Assembly (NCBI GenBank): GCA_027946365.1
Contig: JAPEUQ010000007.1
Coordinates: 1,178,001 to 1,242,000, forward strand
Direction: 5' to 3'
DNA length: 64,000 nt
From: Kalmusia sp. IMI 367209
Lineage: Eukaryota; Ascomycota; Dothideomycetes; Pleosporales; Didymosphaeriaceae
Numbering within the stretch: position 1 is the stretch's first letter; the number at the start of each line of letters is the position of its first letter. The notes under the pieces were generated by a model that saw nothing but the letters and a program-made list of their open reading frames with translations, made no database searches and was not told where the DNA came from. Shown here in pieces: positions 47,701 to 58,359 of this stretch. The translations under genes were made by a program, and so were the position numbers.

Positions 47701-50700
47701 TCAGCCCTCCAGCACCTCCACCGCTCGAGCCAAATGCTGTGGCTCAGTCTGCCCTTCATTACGGAGAAAACGTTTGTGAAACCTCTCAACCTCGAAATTT
47801 CCGACATCTGCTCGAGTGCCGGCTTTTGTTTACCAAGTCCTTCGCTTCAGGACCCCAGCAACAATCCTCCGATGCGACTGCGCACTGTCCTCCCCACCTG
47901 GCATGGTCGATTTTCAACAACTTCGGTTTGCAGTCACGAGAAACAAAAACGTATCCACGCTGCCAGTCGACATCTTCATCATAGCTGAGTAAAGAACAAT
48001 TCACTTGAGACCGAGCACCGAACTGCGTTGAGGGATATTGGCCCGACGCATACAAAGTCCTGGCATTCGCAGCAGCACCATTCCCCATAGGGACTCGTAG
48101 ACAATCAACATACTTCACAGCCCCAAGGCGTTGAACAATTAATCTTGGCCGGCATCTCCGCTGAGGGGAAGGCTTGCTGGAGGCGATTACAAACACTGGC
48201 GTCGAGATCCATCCAATATCGGAGAATTCGCTCAAATTCAAGTTTCGTGGGCTTGGTTAGCATCACATGTAGTGCTTAGGAGAGGTATGTTTGTCCGTCG
48301 CGGAAAGCTACTCCAGTTCCGCAGAGTGCATCCTCTGCGGTTTCCTGAATCCGTTAGCTAGCCGTTGTACCATGATGCTGGTTCACCCTGGTCAGTTTGA
48401 AGATCCGTAGGGAGCACGAGCACCTACTCCGAACAGCGGTGCACCGTCACAATCTACGGTTCTCTCGTACTCTCCGAAGTGCACTTCGGCCTGCTGGAAC
48501 AGATCAACGACTCCGAGCTCGCTATGATGTATTCACTCCGATGATTTGGACCGTCGGCCGCCGTTGATCGCTTTCTTTGGTAGCGTCGGAGATTGCAAGG
48601 CCGTACGTGAGGTGCGCCGTGCCTCACAATGTTTGGTCTACAAAACGGCCACGCAACAGTAAGCCGCGGTACAACTCGAGAAGCATAATGCATCACTTCA
48701 AAGAGGCGTCCACTCGCACAATATTTTGTCTTGCGAGAGCGGCTCACCGCTTGTTGGCATTGTGTGAAGTTGTGTCCTCATCACACGGATTACGCCTAAA
48801 GCGGTTAGACAGCGGACTTTACAGCCAATCATCACTACGCTCACTATATCGACGAACGTTTCTTTAAACATCTGACTCTACGAGGCTGCTGACACCTATG
48901 ACTGCATCGAAATGAACAGCCTGAGCTGGTGCCCTCATTGGCCATCCAAGTCCGAATTAGGATAAGCGAATGATGAATGCAGACCGGATATGAGCGTGAG
49001 ACATTGACGGCAGTGCCTCCGCTCAGTACGCCCAGAAGCCACTTCCAGTTTTTGGCTTAGTTCGTAACTACCATCACAGCCTCATGTGAGATGTATCAGC
49101 GCCGACACCATACCAGTCCAACATTGAGCCCCCAAATCATGTCTCACTCTTGGTGCGGGGGATCTTCAGGCATATCTCGTATTGATAGTGGCTGATGACG
49201 GTGGATCCTCTCATCATCGGCACCGGCACTTGGGCATCTTGTCACACTCTCCAAATTACTCGGTGAGGCGTGTCTCTCGCATCCTATCCGTGGAAGGCGC
49301 TCGCTTACTGCCCGGATAATCGCGTCCCTCTGCTCGAACAGGCCAATATCACGATATCCTGGGAATCCAAGTCGGACCCCACAGCCTAACTCAGGCATCA
49401 TCGTATCGACACAGCCAAGCGAGGGGGCTTCTTCCGCTAGCACATTTCACCTCACATCGTCAGTCTTGGCAGTTGGTCGTGCCGCTTTCCCCACAGACCT
49501 CATTTCTTTCTGTCTCTGTATCACACGACTGGTAATCACGTTATCCGGACTATCAAAGCCACACGAGTTAGTAACGATATCTACGCCACAAAGTATTTCG
49601 CTTCAGCAAAGAGACTCCCCCGAACTGACTCGTAGTGTGCACCGCCCGCGTGATCATGAGCCGAAGGAAGGGACACGTTCGGCCTGAATGTTAGGGCAGG
49701 CCTTTGCTGTGCCACATCGTATCCTACAGGAACCGCAAGCCTGGTTGGTGGTGCGACGGCTAACGCTTGGTTGGGAAATGGTCCCTGTCTGTCTACTGGT
49801 GCTTTGGGCATCGCGATGCGTGATTCTGCTTAGCGATGCTGAATGTGTGACTTCGAGCCATTGTTTGAACCGAGACACCTCATCTTGCACTATGATTTAC
49901 TGAGCAGTGCCGGACGGGAAATGAAGTCTCGCTATGAGTGACCGGATTCGAGCGAGCTATCAAAGCTACTAGATGAGCTCGTAGCGTCTCCATCCAAGAT
50001 ATGTGCCTTGAGGCTGTGCGAGTAAAAAGCGGCTGTATAGTCCCTAGAATTATCGTCCTAGCGAGATAACTATGGAGAGGAGAGCTATAGTCTAGATTTC
50101 GACACTTGTAGCTCCTCCCAGACCAAATAGTTGTACGTCCTACCAATTTGGATTTGCCAGCAAATTCGCAGACCTGGGAGGTGATATCTCCCATCATCTT
50201 ATTTACTCATGCAAGGAAGCGACACGACATTGCGACATCATAGCATACTCATAACAGCTACATTAATTCTTGATTAGTATCATAGGGAAATGTCTATTTT
50301 ATTTCATCAGCATAAAGATCAAAACAAGCACTGATCACAACGACAGAAGAGATGCCCTGCTCAGTAGAAGAGATGAAACTTAGTTTGCCAAACCGCAATC
50401 GGTAAGCTCAAACAAACTTCCATGGCGGAAGTTGTTTTCGTGTTTGTTTCTGGTTGTTGTCAGTATTTGATGTCTGTACGGGATTCAGCGATCTGTGCTT
50501 GATGATACAGAAGTAAATGTCAAGGGTACTTTTCCGTATACATTGATATGAGACGGAATTAGCAGGTTCCTCTAAACTGTGAAATCACATGTAGTTGGAG
50601 AAAATAGAAGTATCGTAATGAAAACAAACGTGTATAGCTTTATGTTGGCGTGATGACTTCCAGCCGAAGTTATACATCCCAAATAGCATCCAGTGGAGGG

Positions 50701-51442
50701 GTGACCATCTGTAGAGTCCAGGATATTTAGGGGAATCGATTTCAAGTATCATCAGCCGAGCATGTCAAATACTAGGACGGATCAACCGACGACGGAAGAC
50801 TAAATCCACGAGATACGAAAAGGGAAAAGGAAAGGCCCTCAATTATTTGCCTATTATTTGTACCGAGAGACTGTTGTGATCGATTCCAGTGCGCAGGTTG
50901 TGGTTTTGTAGGTCGATTCTTTGATACCTAAGAGCAGCGACCGCGAATAAAGCTTTGTACAAGCCACTGTTGGCATGTAACTCTGATAAAATATGTTCCT
51001 TGACATCAATCTTATAGTCATGGACCAGCTGCAAGAGGGAAAGTTACGTTGATTACATTCAGTTTGAGTGACTCTTCCAAGAACACCCGTGTCCTGTTTT
51101 CATAGTCGTATATTTTCCAAGTTACTCAAGAGATGGAATAGTAACGAGTATAGCTAGTAATACTCTCCAAATACCTCCTAAATTGCAGCATTGAGAGTCA
51201 CCCAATCTTTAGTATGGCTCACATGTTACCCGTCCCGATGTCGTGAGTCAATGTCACCGACCAAGTCCCGGGGTCGCTAAGTGAAAATTTTCATATCCGT
51301 CGCAGAAAAACTTTTGCAAAACGACCCCACACCAGCGCCAGCGGGAATGCACAGAGCATCAAGGTCTTTTATTGCAGCACATGCTCGTTCACTTCAGACA
51401 TATAGATTATTGGGGTGTGAATGCTCATCAAATCGGTTCAAA
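47701..51442. other. Gene-poor block before tRNA-Lys
   Basis: The sequence changes from GC-rich to mixed composition near 47.7 kb and is AT-richer at about 50.2-51.2 kb. Stops are frequent in all frames. I see no terminal repeats, reverse transcriptase or transposase motifs. It may be old, decayed sequence. One weak small frame (47786-48241) is listed. Confidence 0.4.
47786..48241 (-). CDS. Possible decayed or partial cysteine-containing protein
   Basis: A 151-codon frame without a good ATG at its start (first codon TTG; an internal ATG is possible). The middle reads in a protein-like way (QYPSTQFGARSQVNCSLLSY, then DEDVDWQRGYVFVSRDC) and holds eight cysteines, ending with Lys/Arg. I find no signal peptide or splice upstream that would give it a start. 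It may be the 3' exon of a small secreted protein, a relic, or chance. Confidence 0.2.
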   Translation of the reverse strand: MNLSEFSDIGWISTPVFVIASSKPSPQRRCRPRLIVQRLGAVKYVDCLRVPMGNGAAANARTLYASGQYPSTQFGARSQVNCSLLSYDEDVDWQRGYVFVSRDCKPKLLKIDHARWGGQCAVASEDCCWGPEAKDLVNKSRHSSRCRKFRG

Positions 51443-51548
51443 GCCCGGCTAGCTCAATCGGTAGAGCGTGAGACTCTTACGTGTTCACGGTCTAACAACT
51501 CGATGACTTGGTATCTCAAGGTTGTGGGTTCGACCCCCACGTCGGGCT
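51443..51548 (+). tRNA. tRNA-Lys (CUU) with a 33 nt intron
   Basis: The cloverleaf can be built fully: acceptor stem GCCCGGC (51443-51449) pairs with GTCGGGC (51541-51547, one G-U); D arm GCTC/GAGC; anticodon stem TGAGA (51469-51473) with TCTCA (51514-51518); anticodon CTT at 51476-51478; T arm GTGGG TTCGACC CCCAC (51524-51540). The intron 51480-51512 sits one base 3' of the anticodon, the standard nuclear tRNA intron place. A and B boxes (GGTTCGACCCC at 51527-51537) are intact. It lies at the edge of the gene-poor block. Confidence 0.95.
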
Positions 51549-51869
51549 TCTCTTTTTGATTGTTTTGCGAATCTTCGGAGGTGGTTTTGGGCTTGGGGGG
51601 TGTGGTGGGAGGTGCGCGTTTATGTAGCGACTAGCACCAACAGCCCCACTTACATCTCGGCTATTTTTGGACCGAATTACATCATGAGTGCTGCTAACGG
51701 ATGCGTAGAAGTCTGTTATATATTATCATTGCTCCTGATTATGTTGCATCCATTATCCTGTATCATATTCTCTACTATCACACTCACGACCATAACCTCC
51801 AATATCCACATCCTCAGCTTTCAAAGGCCCATTCAGCGACTTCATCTAGTGCCATGTTTTACCATTTAC
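51549..51869. other. Short intergenic region after the tRNA
   Basis: Apart from the Pol III terminator there is only the 3' flank of the minus-strand secreted-protein gene. Confidence 0.35.
51553..51557 (+). terminator. RNA polymerase III terminator
   Basis: A run of five T begins five bases after the tRNA-Lys 3' end, the normal Pol III stop signal. Confidence 0.8.
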
Positions 51870-52490
51870 CTAGAGAAACACTCTCTTCACATCAACCTTA
51901 GCACAACCTGGCGTCTCAGGCGCCCGATCTCCCAGAGCCCACACTAGATTCACATACTCATACCCCGAGAAGTATGTCGAGCAAGCATACCACCTGTAAT
52001 AGGCCGTGGTGTCACCCGCTGTAGGTGGGCTGGTCTTGTAGTTCACATAGCCTTGCACGTTCAACAGCCCCTTCTTATCAAACGCCAACGTCTGCGTGTC
52101 GGCGCCTGACCCCGGAAACAACAATGGAAGCGCATAGTTTGTGATTGGATCGTAGAAAAACTGCAGCGACGAAGGGATCGGCGGTGTCGATTGCAGCTCG
52201 TAAGTCAAGACGCCTGGGGCGCCGCCAGGTGAAACCGGAGTTTGGTCGGTGGAAGAGGTGTTGAAGCGGAAGGTTGCCGCTGCGATGGGGTCGGGCTTGG
52301 ATGTTGAGCTGCTGTTGGAGAGACATAGAGATTCGATGGCCGCACCAGTGTGGCAGGCTGAGAGGGTTTGGCCATTGACCTTGTCGTCGCGGGAGGAGAG
52401 GACGAGACGGAAGGGTTTGGATTGAATGTCATATTGGGCGGTTGTGGAGGCTGCGAGGGCCAGAGCGAGAGTGGGAAGTACGAGCTTCAT
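51870..52490 (-). CDS. Small secreted protein, DUF7907-like
   Basis: A single exon of 206 aa with a clear signal peptide (MKLVLPTLALALAASTTA). The mature N-terminus QYDIQSKPFRLVLSSRDDKV, followed by ACHTGAAIESLCL, matches my memory of a fungal secreted family (DUF7907); the name is from memory and not checked. Four cysteines remain after cleavage (ACH, LCL, ACS, GCA), enough for two disulfides. The C-terminal part TAYYRWYACSTYFSGYEYVN resembles the lectin-like end of such proteins. Function is unknown; extracellular location is well supported. Confidence 0.82.
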   Translation of the reverse strand: MKLVLPTLALALAASTTAQYDIQSKPFRLVLSSRDDKVNGQTLSACHTGAAIESLCLSNSSSTSKPDPIAAATFRFNTSSTDQTPVSPGGAPGVLTYELQSTPPIPSSLQFFYDPITNYALPLLFPGSGADTQTLAFDKKGLLNVQGYVNYKTSPPTAGDTTAYYRWYACSTYFSGYEYVNLVWALGDRAPETPGCAKVDVKRVFL

Positions 52491-53387
52491 TGTGCTGCTG
52501 GTTCAGAGCGAATGACTTGGGTAGGCGTGATTGACTTCTAGAGATGTTGATGCAGTGTTGGATTTTCAGCTGCATGCCTCCATTTTATATGCTTCTGACC
52601 CCGCATGATTTTTTAGAGCCGCTGATAGTTACATCGCTGAGCAGGAAGGTCACAAGCTCACGCGCCGATCAGGCGGCCGGATGACGTCGGCAACTCGGTA
52701 TCCTAAGTGTTTTTATCCAGCAGCATCTCGTGTCTGCGGTGAACTAGGGCCCTCAAAGAAGCTCGATCCTACTCAAAACGGACAATGTAAATCATCGAGC
52801 TGCAGTAGCGCGCGAAGCTTTGTGGCACACCCCTCGTATGCGCTCAAGCTATTAGTGCGACGCCATTCCCATCTTTTCCCCATGGGCAAGTGCGAACCTA
52901 GATAGATGCCAATCAATATCGTTCGACAGTAGGGCGACCACGTATCAATGGTTGAGGTGGTTGGATGCAATATCAAGAAGTATCGAAACGATAGGTTAGG
53001 CGTGCTTACGAAGCAACTTCTTGCGGAATTTCGATAAATATATGCAAGTTGATCATCAGCTGGTAGCAAAAGTGTACTCGGGGTCATCATGGAGTATTTC
53101 ACAGTCTAGAAGATTTTGTAGAGCGTCGGATTGAACTGCTTTCCGAAGGGGTGGACTTTCCTCTGTGGAACTTCTAGCTTCCTCTGGCTAGCGTCCGACA
53201 CAACACCCCAGTGCTCCTACTGCCATTTGCGAAGGGTATCCCAATGCCGTCCCTTTGCTCAAATGTATCGCAAGACTAATGCCCCTTATACTAGGCTTAC
53301 TCGAATCGCCATTATGAGCGACACTACTGCCCTCCTTACTCGCCGCGCTGAAACCTCACGCATGAAAATTCCACTCGTGCTACCGAT
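52491..53387. other. Intergenic, 0.9 kb
   Basis: Promoter of the secreted-protein gene (a TATA-like TTTATATG lies near 52582 on the plus strand) and 3' flank of the next gene. No gene is supported. Confidence 0.4.
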
Positions 53388-54615
53388 TCACCGCCGACGT
53401 ATCCCATTGTCACCGTCCGGGACCGTATTAGCCCTCCCTGATCCTACGCCGGTCCATTCGTCTTCTTTGCCGTCCTCCTCAATCGCAGGGACATCGCTGA
53501 CGGATCGCGTCCGGAGAGCCCACCACGTGCCCCATGTGATCCAGCAGAAGATTGCATCAAAAGCAACGCTGCTGACAGCTGGGTGCTCCCATAATTGCTG
53601 CCAAATTCCACGGGCACCACTGTAGCTGTAAGCTAGGGCAGTCACCCTCGTGAATAACAACCCGCCTCCAAAGTTGGTAGCACCCCAGAGGAATTTGTAC
53701 ACAGTACCTGCGAACTCCACGCTCGAGTCGTTAAAATACTTTTGAGGCACAACAGCGCGAGCCAACGGCATGACGAGGAGCGCAATATGAGGCGTTAGCA
53801 GCATGGGCATGAATTCTGTCTGGTGGTACCAGTAATGCTCATCGGCGAGTAAATACGCTGGACCTATGGTAAAAACTATGGCGAGTAGGTTGACAAGCCA
53901 CGGTCCAAGCCATTTTCTTCGGTATATACCAGTTGAAGAAGGAGGTGGTGGCGGTGGAGGGCTCAGGAGGAGCGTCAAAAGATACAGGTTCGTAGCAAAA
54001 CTGATTGCGACAATCTGGCCGAGCAACATAAATGCCCAGGTGTATCTGATCCCTCGACGGACACCTATTACTGTCAATAATTGTTCGATCGTTGCTCTAA
54101 GGGGACGTACCCCTCTCCTCTAAGCTCAGTCCCAATCCACATGCGAAGAAGAAGATCTGGTGTGACCACCAGTATCGGGAATTCCCTACAATCACCGTTT
54201 CCCAGGCCTCTCTAAACAGCGAGGTCTCTTTTAACCACAAGCCCCAATGCATCTTGTCTTGGCTGATTTCGAACCGTGACCGCCACATCGCCCATGCTTG
54301 GTATGACACTCGGAAGTAATTGAACATGTAATACCATGTCGTGAATAGACTGGCAGCTGCAAGTATCGCAAAAACTCTTATATGCTTTCGTTCCGGAAGC
54401 CGCGCTGTGGTAGATTTGGACAATACATTGTAGTTCTGAATGAGCCTATAGATGATGAAGACGCTTAGAGAGACGCAGAGTCCGAGATAAGAGAAGAAGA
54501 TAAGATAGGCACGGCTGTTGGTGTCTGTTCCCGGTGGCGGAGGGTCCTTATGCATGTAGCGTGTGGGGATGTTGTCGTGCGCATAGCTTGGTGGAGCAAA
54601 TCCTGGAGGTGCCAT
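53388..54615 (-). CDS. Multispanning fungal membrane protein of unknown function
   Basis: Exons 54615-54111 and 54064-53388 with a 46 bp intron give 393 aa; the splice rebuilds GLSLEERGVRRGIRYTW. About seven hydrophobic segments are visible, among them YLIFFSYLGLCVSLSVFII, VFAILAAASLFTTWYYMF, AFMLLGQIVAISFATNLYLL, WLVNLLAIVFTIGPAYLL and MLLTPHIALLVMPLA. A run of seven Pro lies in the loop after the fourth segment. The C-terminus is short, acidic and cytosolic-looking. Trp- and Tyr-rich motifs near SRYWWSHQIFFFACG are typical of an ascomycete-only family. Transport or enzyme activity cannot be told from the sequence. Confidence 0.8.
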
Positions 54616-55169
54616 GGCGATAAAAGAAAGCGATGGTCGTATGTAGCGTCACAGGTGAGGCTTATAAGCTTATAGCAGTCGGCGAAACGTGTTCATTGCG
54701 GGCAAAAGGTAACATCTTCAGAGCCGAATAAAGTGGTTCATTAAGCCGGTATCTTCTGCTTGGCCTCGCTCAGCCAATCAGCATGATGCAAGGGATCCAC
54801 CCACGTGGTGCTATCACGTGTGCTTCTGATGCCTTGGCACGTCCAGAGAAAGCTTAGGCTTCCCCACAATTACCCAGATTCGCCGATCCTGAAGGTTCCA
54901 GCATCATAGCACCAAAGTTCCTTGTTCCAGGAAACCTTTGTTCAAATTCTCCCAACGCCTTCTCCTCCTAATTTTTCTGTGGTCTCTCGTGTGCAATCAT
55001 CGCTGTGGAATCGCTATTCGCTGAGAAATCCATCGATCGCGTCCAATCGCATGGTGATGTCAAGCACACGGACCAACCCAGACTTTTCTTCCTGAAACCC
55101 ACCAAGTACACCAGCGCCACCTCCTTGTAGCACCCTCTGCGTTGTACTCGTACATTCCCAATAGATACA
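54616..55169. promoter_or_regulatory. Divergent promoter region
   Basis: A 554 bp region between the membrane-protein gene (-) and the amino-acid transporter (+). CACGTG-type sequences occur near 54802 and 54815 (CCACGTGG, TCACGTGT), possible bHLH sites. No gene inside. Confidence 0.45.
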
Positions 55170-56921
55170 ATGTCAGACCTCCCATCCAGACAATCCGAGC
55201 AGGACCTCGATAGCCATGAAAGGGTTCTCTCAGGACACTTGGATGCTGGCTACACCGCCGAATTCGACGGCAGCGGTCCTGACCCCGCTGCAAAAGGCAA
55301 CCCTCAGGATCCCGATGATCTTGCAGAATCATCATTGCGTCTTCCCGGTGGTGATATACATAGAGATCTATATCATATCAAGGCCAGATCAAAACGCCTC
55401 AAATTACACCAACGAGCGGCAACATTTTCGCATCCCACGGAGTTTACACCTTCCGAGGCTGACAACGATGACTATGTTCCTGTCTCCGAGCAGCTTGCTC
55501 CCGGTGGATTTAGAAGAGCGTTCTTAGCGAGGCAAGCCAGAAGTGTCAGTTACATTGCTGCTCCAGTCACGCGGAATTTCATCTCTTTCTTGGAGCTGTA
55601 TGGAAACTTTGCCGGAGAAGACCTGGAAGAGACCGACGATGAGTCAGCGGTCGAGGATGAAGAAGCAAATCAGCAACCAGATGAACGAAGGCCATTGCTT
55701 GGGCGAAGGAAGAGCTCCAAAAGGATAAGAGCCCAAGGCGATGCTTCAAACCTCAAATCCTTCTTCACCCTGTTAAAGGCCTTTGTTGGTACGGGCATCA
55801 TGTTCCTGCCGAAGGCGTTCAAGAATGGTGGTATGCTCTTTTCGTCGATCACACTACTCACTGTAGCCGCAGTCACCATGCTCTGCTTCCAGCTTTTGCT
55901 CCAGTGCCGAGCAAGATATGGCGGCGGTTACGGAGAGTTAGGCCAGGCGGTTGGTGGAGCGCGGTTACGGTCCATCATTTTGTCGTCCATCATGCTTTCG
56001 CAAATTTGTTTCGTCTGCGCAGGTCTCATCTTTACTGCGGACAACATCTCCGCATTTCTGACCGCTGTCACTCCTAAGAACAATGTTCCACTTTCGACAA
56101 ATGCTCTTATCGGCATCCAGATCATTGCTCTGATTCCAATGTCCTTTATACGCAACATATCGAAGCTCGGCCCCTTGGCCATCTTGGCTGATATTTTCAT
56201 CGCTATGGGTCTAGTATACATCTACTGGTACGACATCTCCAGCATATCAACAATGCACGGTTTCCATCCTTCCGTTGAGCTCTTCAATCCGAGGGATTTC
56301 ACTCTTACAATTGGTTCGGCAATCTTCACCTTTGAGGGCATCGGCCTCATCCTGCCGATTCAGTCAAGCATGAAGCACCCCGAGCACTTCAACTGGCTTC
56401 TCGGTATTGTGATGCTCATCATCACTATAATCTTCACTTCGGTTGGTGTCCTCTGCTACGGCACTTTCGGTGAGAATGTTAGCGTCGAGGTGATTACCAA
56501 TTTCCCGCAAACAAGCAAGCTAGTGAACGCCATTCAATTCCTGTACGCCGTTGCGGTCATGGTTGGTGAACCCGTGCAGCTATTCCCGGCTATTCGTATC
56601 CTTGAAACAAAGGTTTTCGGCCACCGTTCCGGCAAACAGAATGCGCTTACTAAATGGAAGAAGAATGGGTTCCGCACGTGCATTGTGCTACTAGCAGGTG
56701 TGATAGCGGTCATTGGCGCGAGCAATCTTGATAAATTCGTTGCGCTTATCGGCAGTGTTGCTTGTGTGCCGTTGGTGTATATTTATCCAGCGTATCTACA
56801 CCTCAACGGTGTTGCAGAGAGCAATCTCGCAAAAGCTGGTGATGTTCTGATGATGGTGATTGGTGTGGTCGCAATGGTCTACACGGCATCTATTACAATC
56901 GCGCGGTGGTCGGAGTCCTGA
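55170..56921 (+). CDS. Vacuolar amino-acid transporter, AVT3/AVT4-like
   Basis: An amino acid/auxin permease family transporter expected in the vacuole membrane. A single exon of 583 aa. The first 190 residues are a hydrophilic, acidic tail with ERRPLLGRRKSSKR, a dileucine-like sorting signal, typical of AVT proteins. The transport core starts at LKSFFTLLKAFVGTGIMFLP (first helix with the unwound GTG motif). About ten more helices follow, including SIMLSQICFVCAGLIFTADN, IFTFEGIGLILPIQSSM and VGEPVQLFPAIRILE. The family exports neutral or basic amino acids from the vacuole; which ones cannot be told here. Confidence 0.92.
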   Translation: MSDLPSRQSEQDLDSHERVLSGHLDAGYTAEFDGSGPDPAAKGNPQDPDDLAESSLRLPGGDIHRDLYHIKARSKRLKLHQRAATFSHPTEFTPSEADNDDYVPVSEQLAPGGFRRAFLARQARSVSYIAAPVTRNFISFLELYGNFAGEDLEETDDESAVEDEEANQQPDERRPLLGRRKSSKRIRAQGDASNLKSFFTLLKAFVGTGIMFLPKAFKNGGMLFSSITLLTVAAVTMLCFQLLLQCRARYGGGYGELGQAVGGARLRSIILSSIMLSQICFVCAGLIFTADNISAFLTAVTPKNNVPLSTNALIGIQIIALIPMSFIRNISKLGPLAILADIFIAMGLVYIYWYDISSISTMHGFHPSVELFNPRDFTLTIGSAIFTFEGIGLILPIQSSMKHPEHFNWLLGIVMLIITIIFTSVGVLCYGTFGENVSVEVITNFPQTSKLVNAIQFLYAVAVMVGEPVQLFPAIRILETKVFGHRSGKQNALTKWKKNGFRTCIVLLAGVIAVIGASNLDKFVALIGSVACVPLVYIYPAYLHLNGVAESNLAKAGDVLMMVIGVVAMVYTASITIARWSES

Positions 56922-57943
56922 GGACATGTAAATAAAGACGAGGTTTGAGAGACGACTGGAAGAAACATTGGCAGAGAAGCACTTGTGGAGAAAACGAAGA
57001 GTTCCTATATTTGTGGTTTGTGTTCTATGCATAGTATGGTGTCATTGGGCAGTTAGATTGACATGTTCTTTATTGCTAAGATCTCCGAGTACTTTGATAC
57101 GTATAAAACTAACACTATTCCATAAGTCTCTTTGCTTCATCATCCACTATTCATGCTATCAGTAAGTACACGACGTTTACTTTGCCTGAACGTCATCTTA
57201 CGTACACAGGTACTTGTATCTGGGCGCAACTAGTCTTTCAGACGAAGACTCAAACAACTGCGTCACAACATAGTGACACGGGGAGTATCTCTGTTGTCGA
57301 TAATTTCGCCAGATAGCCCTATCCTACCATCTTCAAGAACAGAACGACGAATACCTTCCCTTTCCATGCGAGAGGACTCTATTCATCTCCTCATTCACAC
57401 TTGATATCCCACTCCCACCATAGCCCCGGGGTCATTTGCAAAGGCATCTGTAACTGTCTAGAATCAGGTTGACGTCGTCAGGTGGGAATCTGAACATCAC
57501 CACTTGGTTCTAGGTCCTCATGTTGGCTTCGCTTTGCCTAGATATTCAGATCACAGCCATATACGTGACTTCGAGCGGAGAGACGAGTATGGTAGACGAG
57601 AAGCTCGTAAGCTTCCTCGAGATGATAACAGAGCTCACAGAGAGAATCGTAATGTAGCGGAAAAGTGGTTCAGTAGGACTCTGCAACTAATGAGGTTGCG
57701 AGACCCACCGAGGGGCCATTGATGGACAGTCAGAGGGTAGCAGTTTGAAGACTAAGCACTTTGAACGATATATCGTGGCGCAACTCAGCTCACGGTGCAT
57801 CCTCAGACTTTTGCTCTAGTACTAATTGGAGACAGTGAAGAGTCAAGTGCTAGAAATGTATGTTTGATTCGTATCTTGTGAAAGCCTTTGGGCTTGTCCA
57901 ACCGCAAGCCGGAGTCCTTTCAAACTTCGCTCGTCTCCGCCTC
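56922..57943. other. Convergent 3' intergenic region
   Basis: AT-rich sequence between the convergent transporter and small-secreted-protein genes. No gene is supported. Confidence 0.4.
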
Positions 57944-58359
57944 TCACGAAAATGGACACTCTACAAAAGCTTTCACAAACGGCTTTCCATCCTCAGCTTC
58001 GATACACTCCCCCACAGGCGCAGGATGCGACGTACTCAAGCACTCATCATCCGCGTAAAGTGTTGCTGCATATGTATCAGCAAAACTCTCCTCATTTCTT
58101 CATATTCACACTGACCAGAGCACCCCGGATATTGTTGCGTAATCCTATAGCTCAAAATATCCGGGGTGTTATTGTTGCGATCAAGTAATTGACAGTAGCC
58201 GCCGCGACCAAAGATAGGGTCGTACCAGACGAGAGATGCCTCGTCGCAAGAAGGACCGGAATAAATCTGTGCGACAGTGTTGTAGAAGTCAGGGTCGCTG
58301 GGGCCTTGTGCGAAGGCCAAGGAAATGAACGTAGTTATAGCGATGTGAGAGAAGTACAT
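57944..58359 (-). CDS. Small secreted six-cysteine protein (effector-like)
   Basis: Exon 1 (58359-58116) and exon 2 (58065-57944), joined across a 50 bp intron (donor GTCAGT, CTGAT branch, acceptor ATGCAG), give 121 aa. A signal peptide (MYFSHIAITTFISLAFAQG) is followed by a mature part of about 103 residues with exactly six cysteines (SGPSC, GGYC, PGC, DEC, GEC, VEC). Exon 2 encodes SATLYADDECLSTSHPAP, an orderly sequence that supports the splice; unspliced reading gives a Met/Arg-rich tail instead. Three disulfides are likely. Small, cysteine-rich and secreted is the profile of fungal effector or antimicrobial candidates, but no function is shown. I do not recognise the family. Confidence 0.75.

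Noticed and set aside
49654..49890. ACGSCRIRC-like motif, considered as a Zn2Cys6 zinc cluster
   Set aside because: The cysteine number and spacing do not fit the six-cysteine cluster, and the frame is short and isolated.
51281..51559. 92-codon frame overlapping the tRNA
   Set aside because: It reads through a complete split tRNA-Lys gene.
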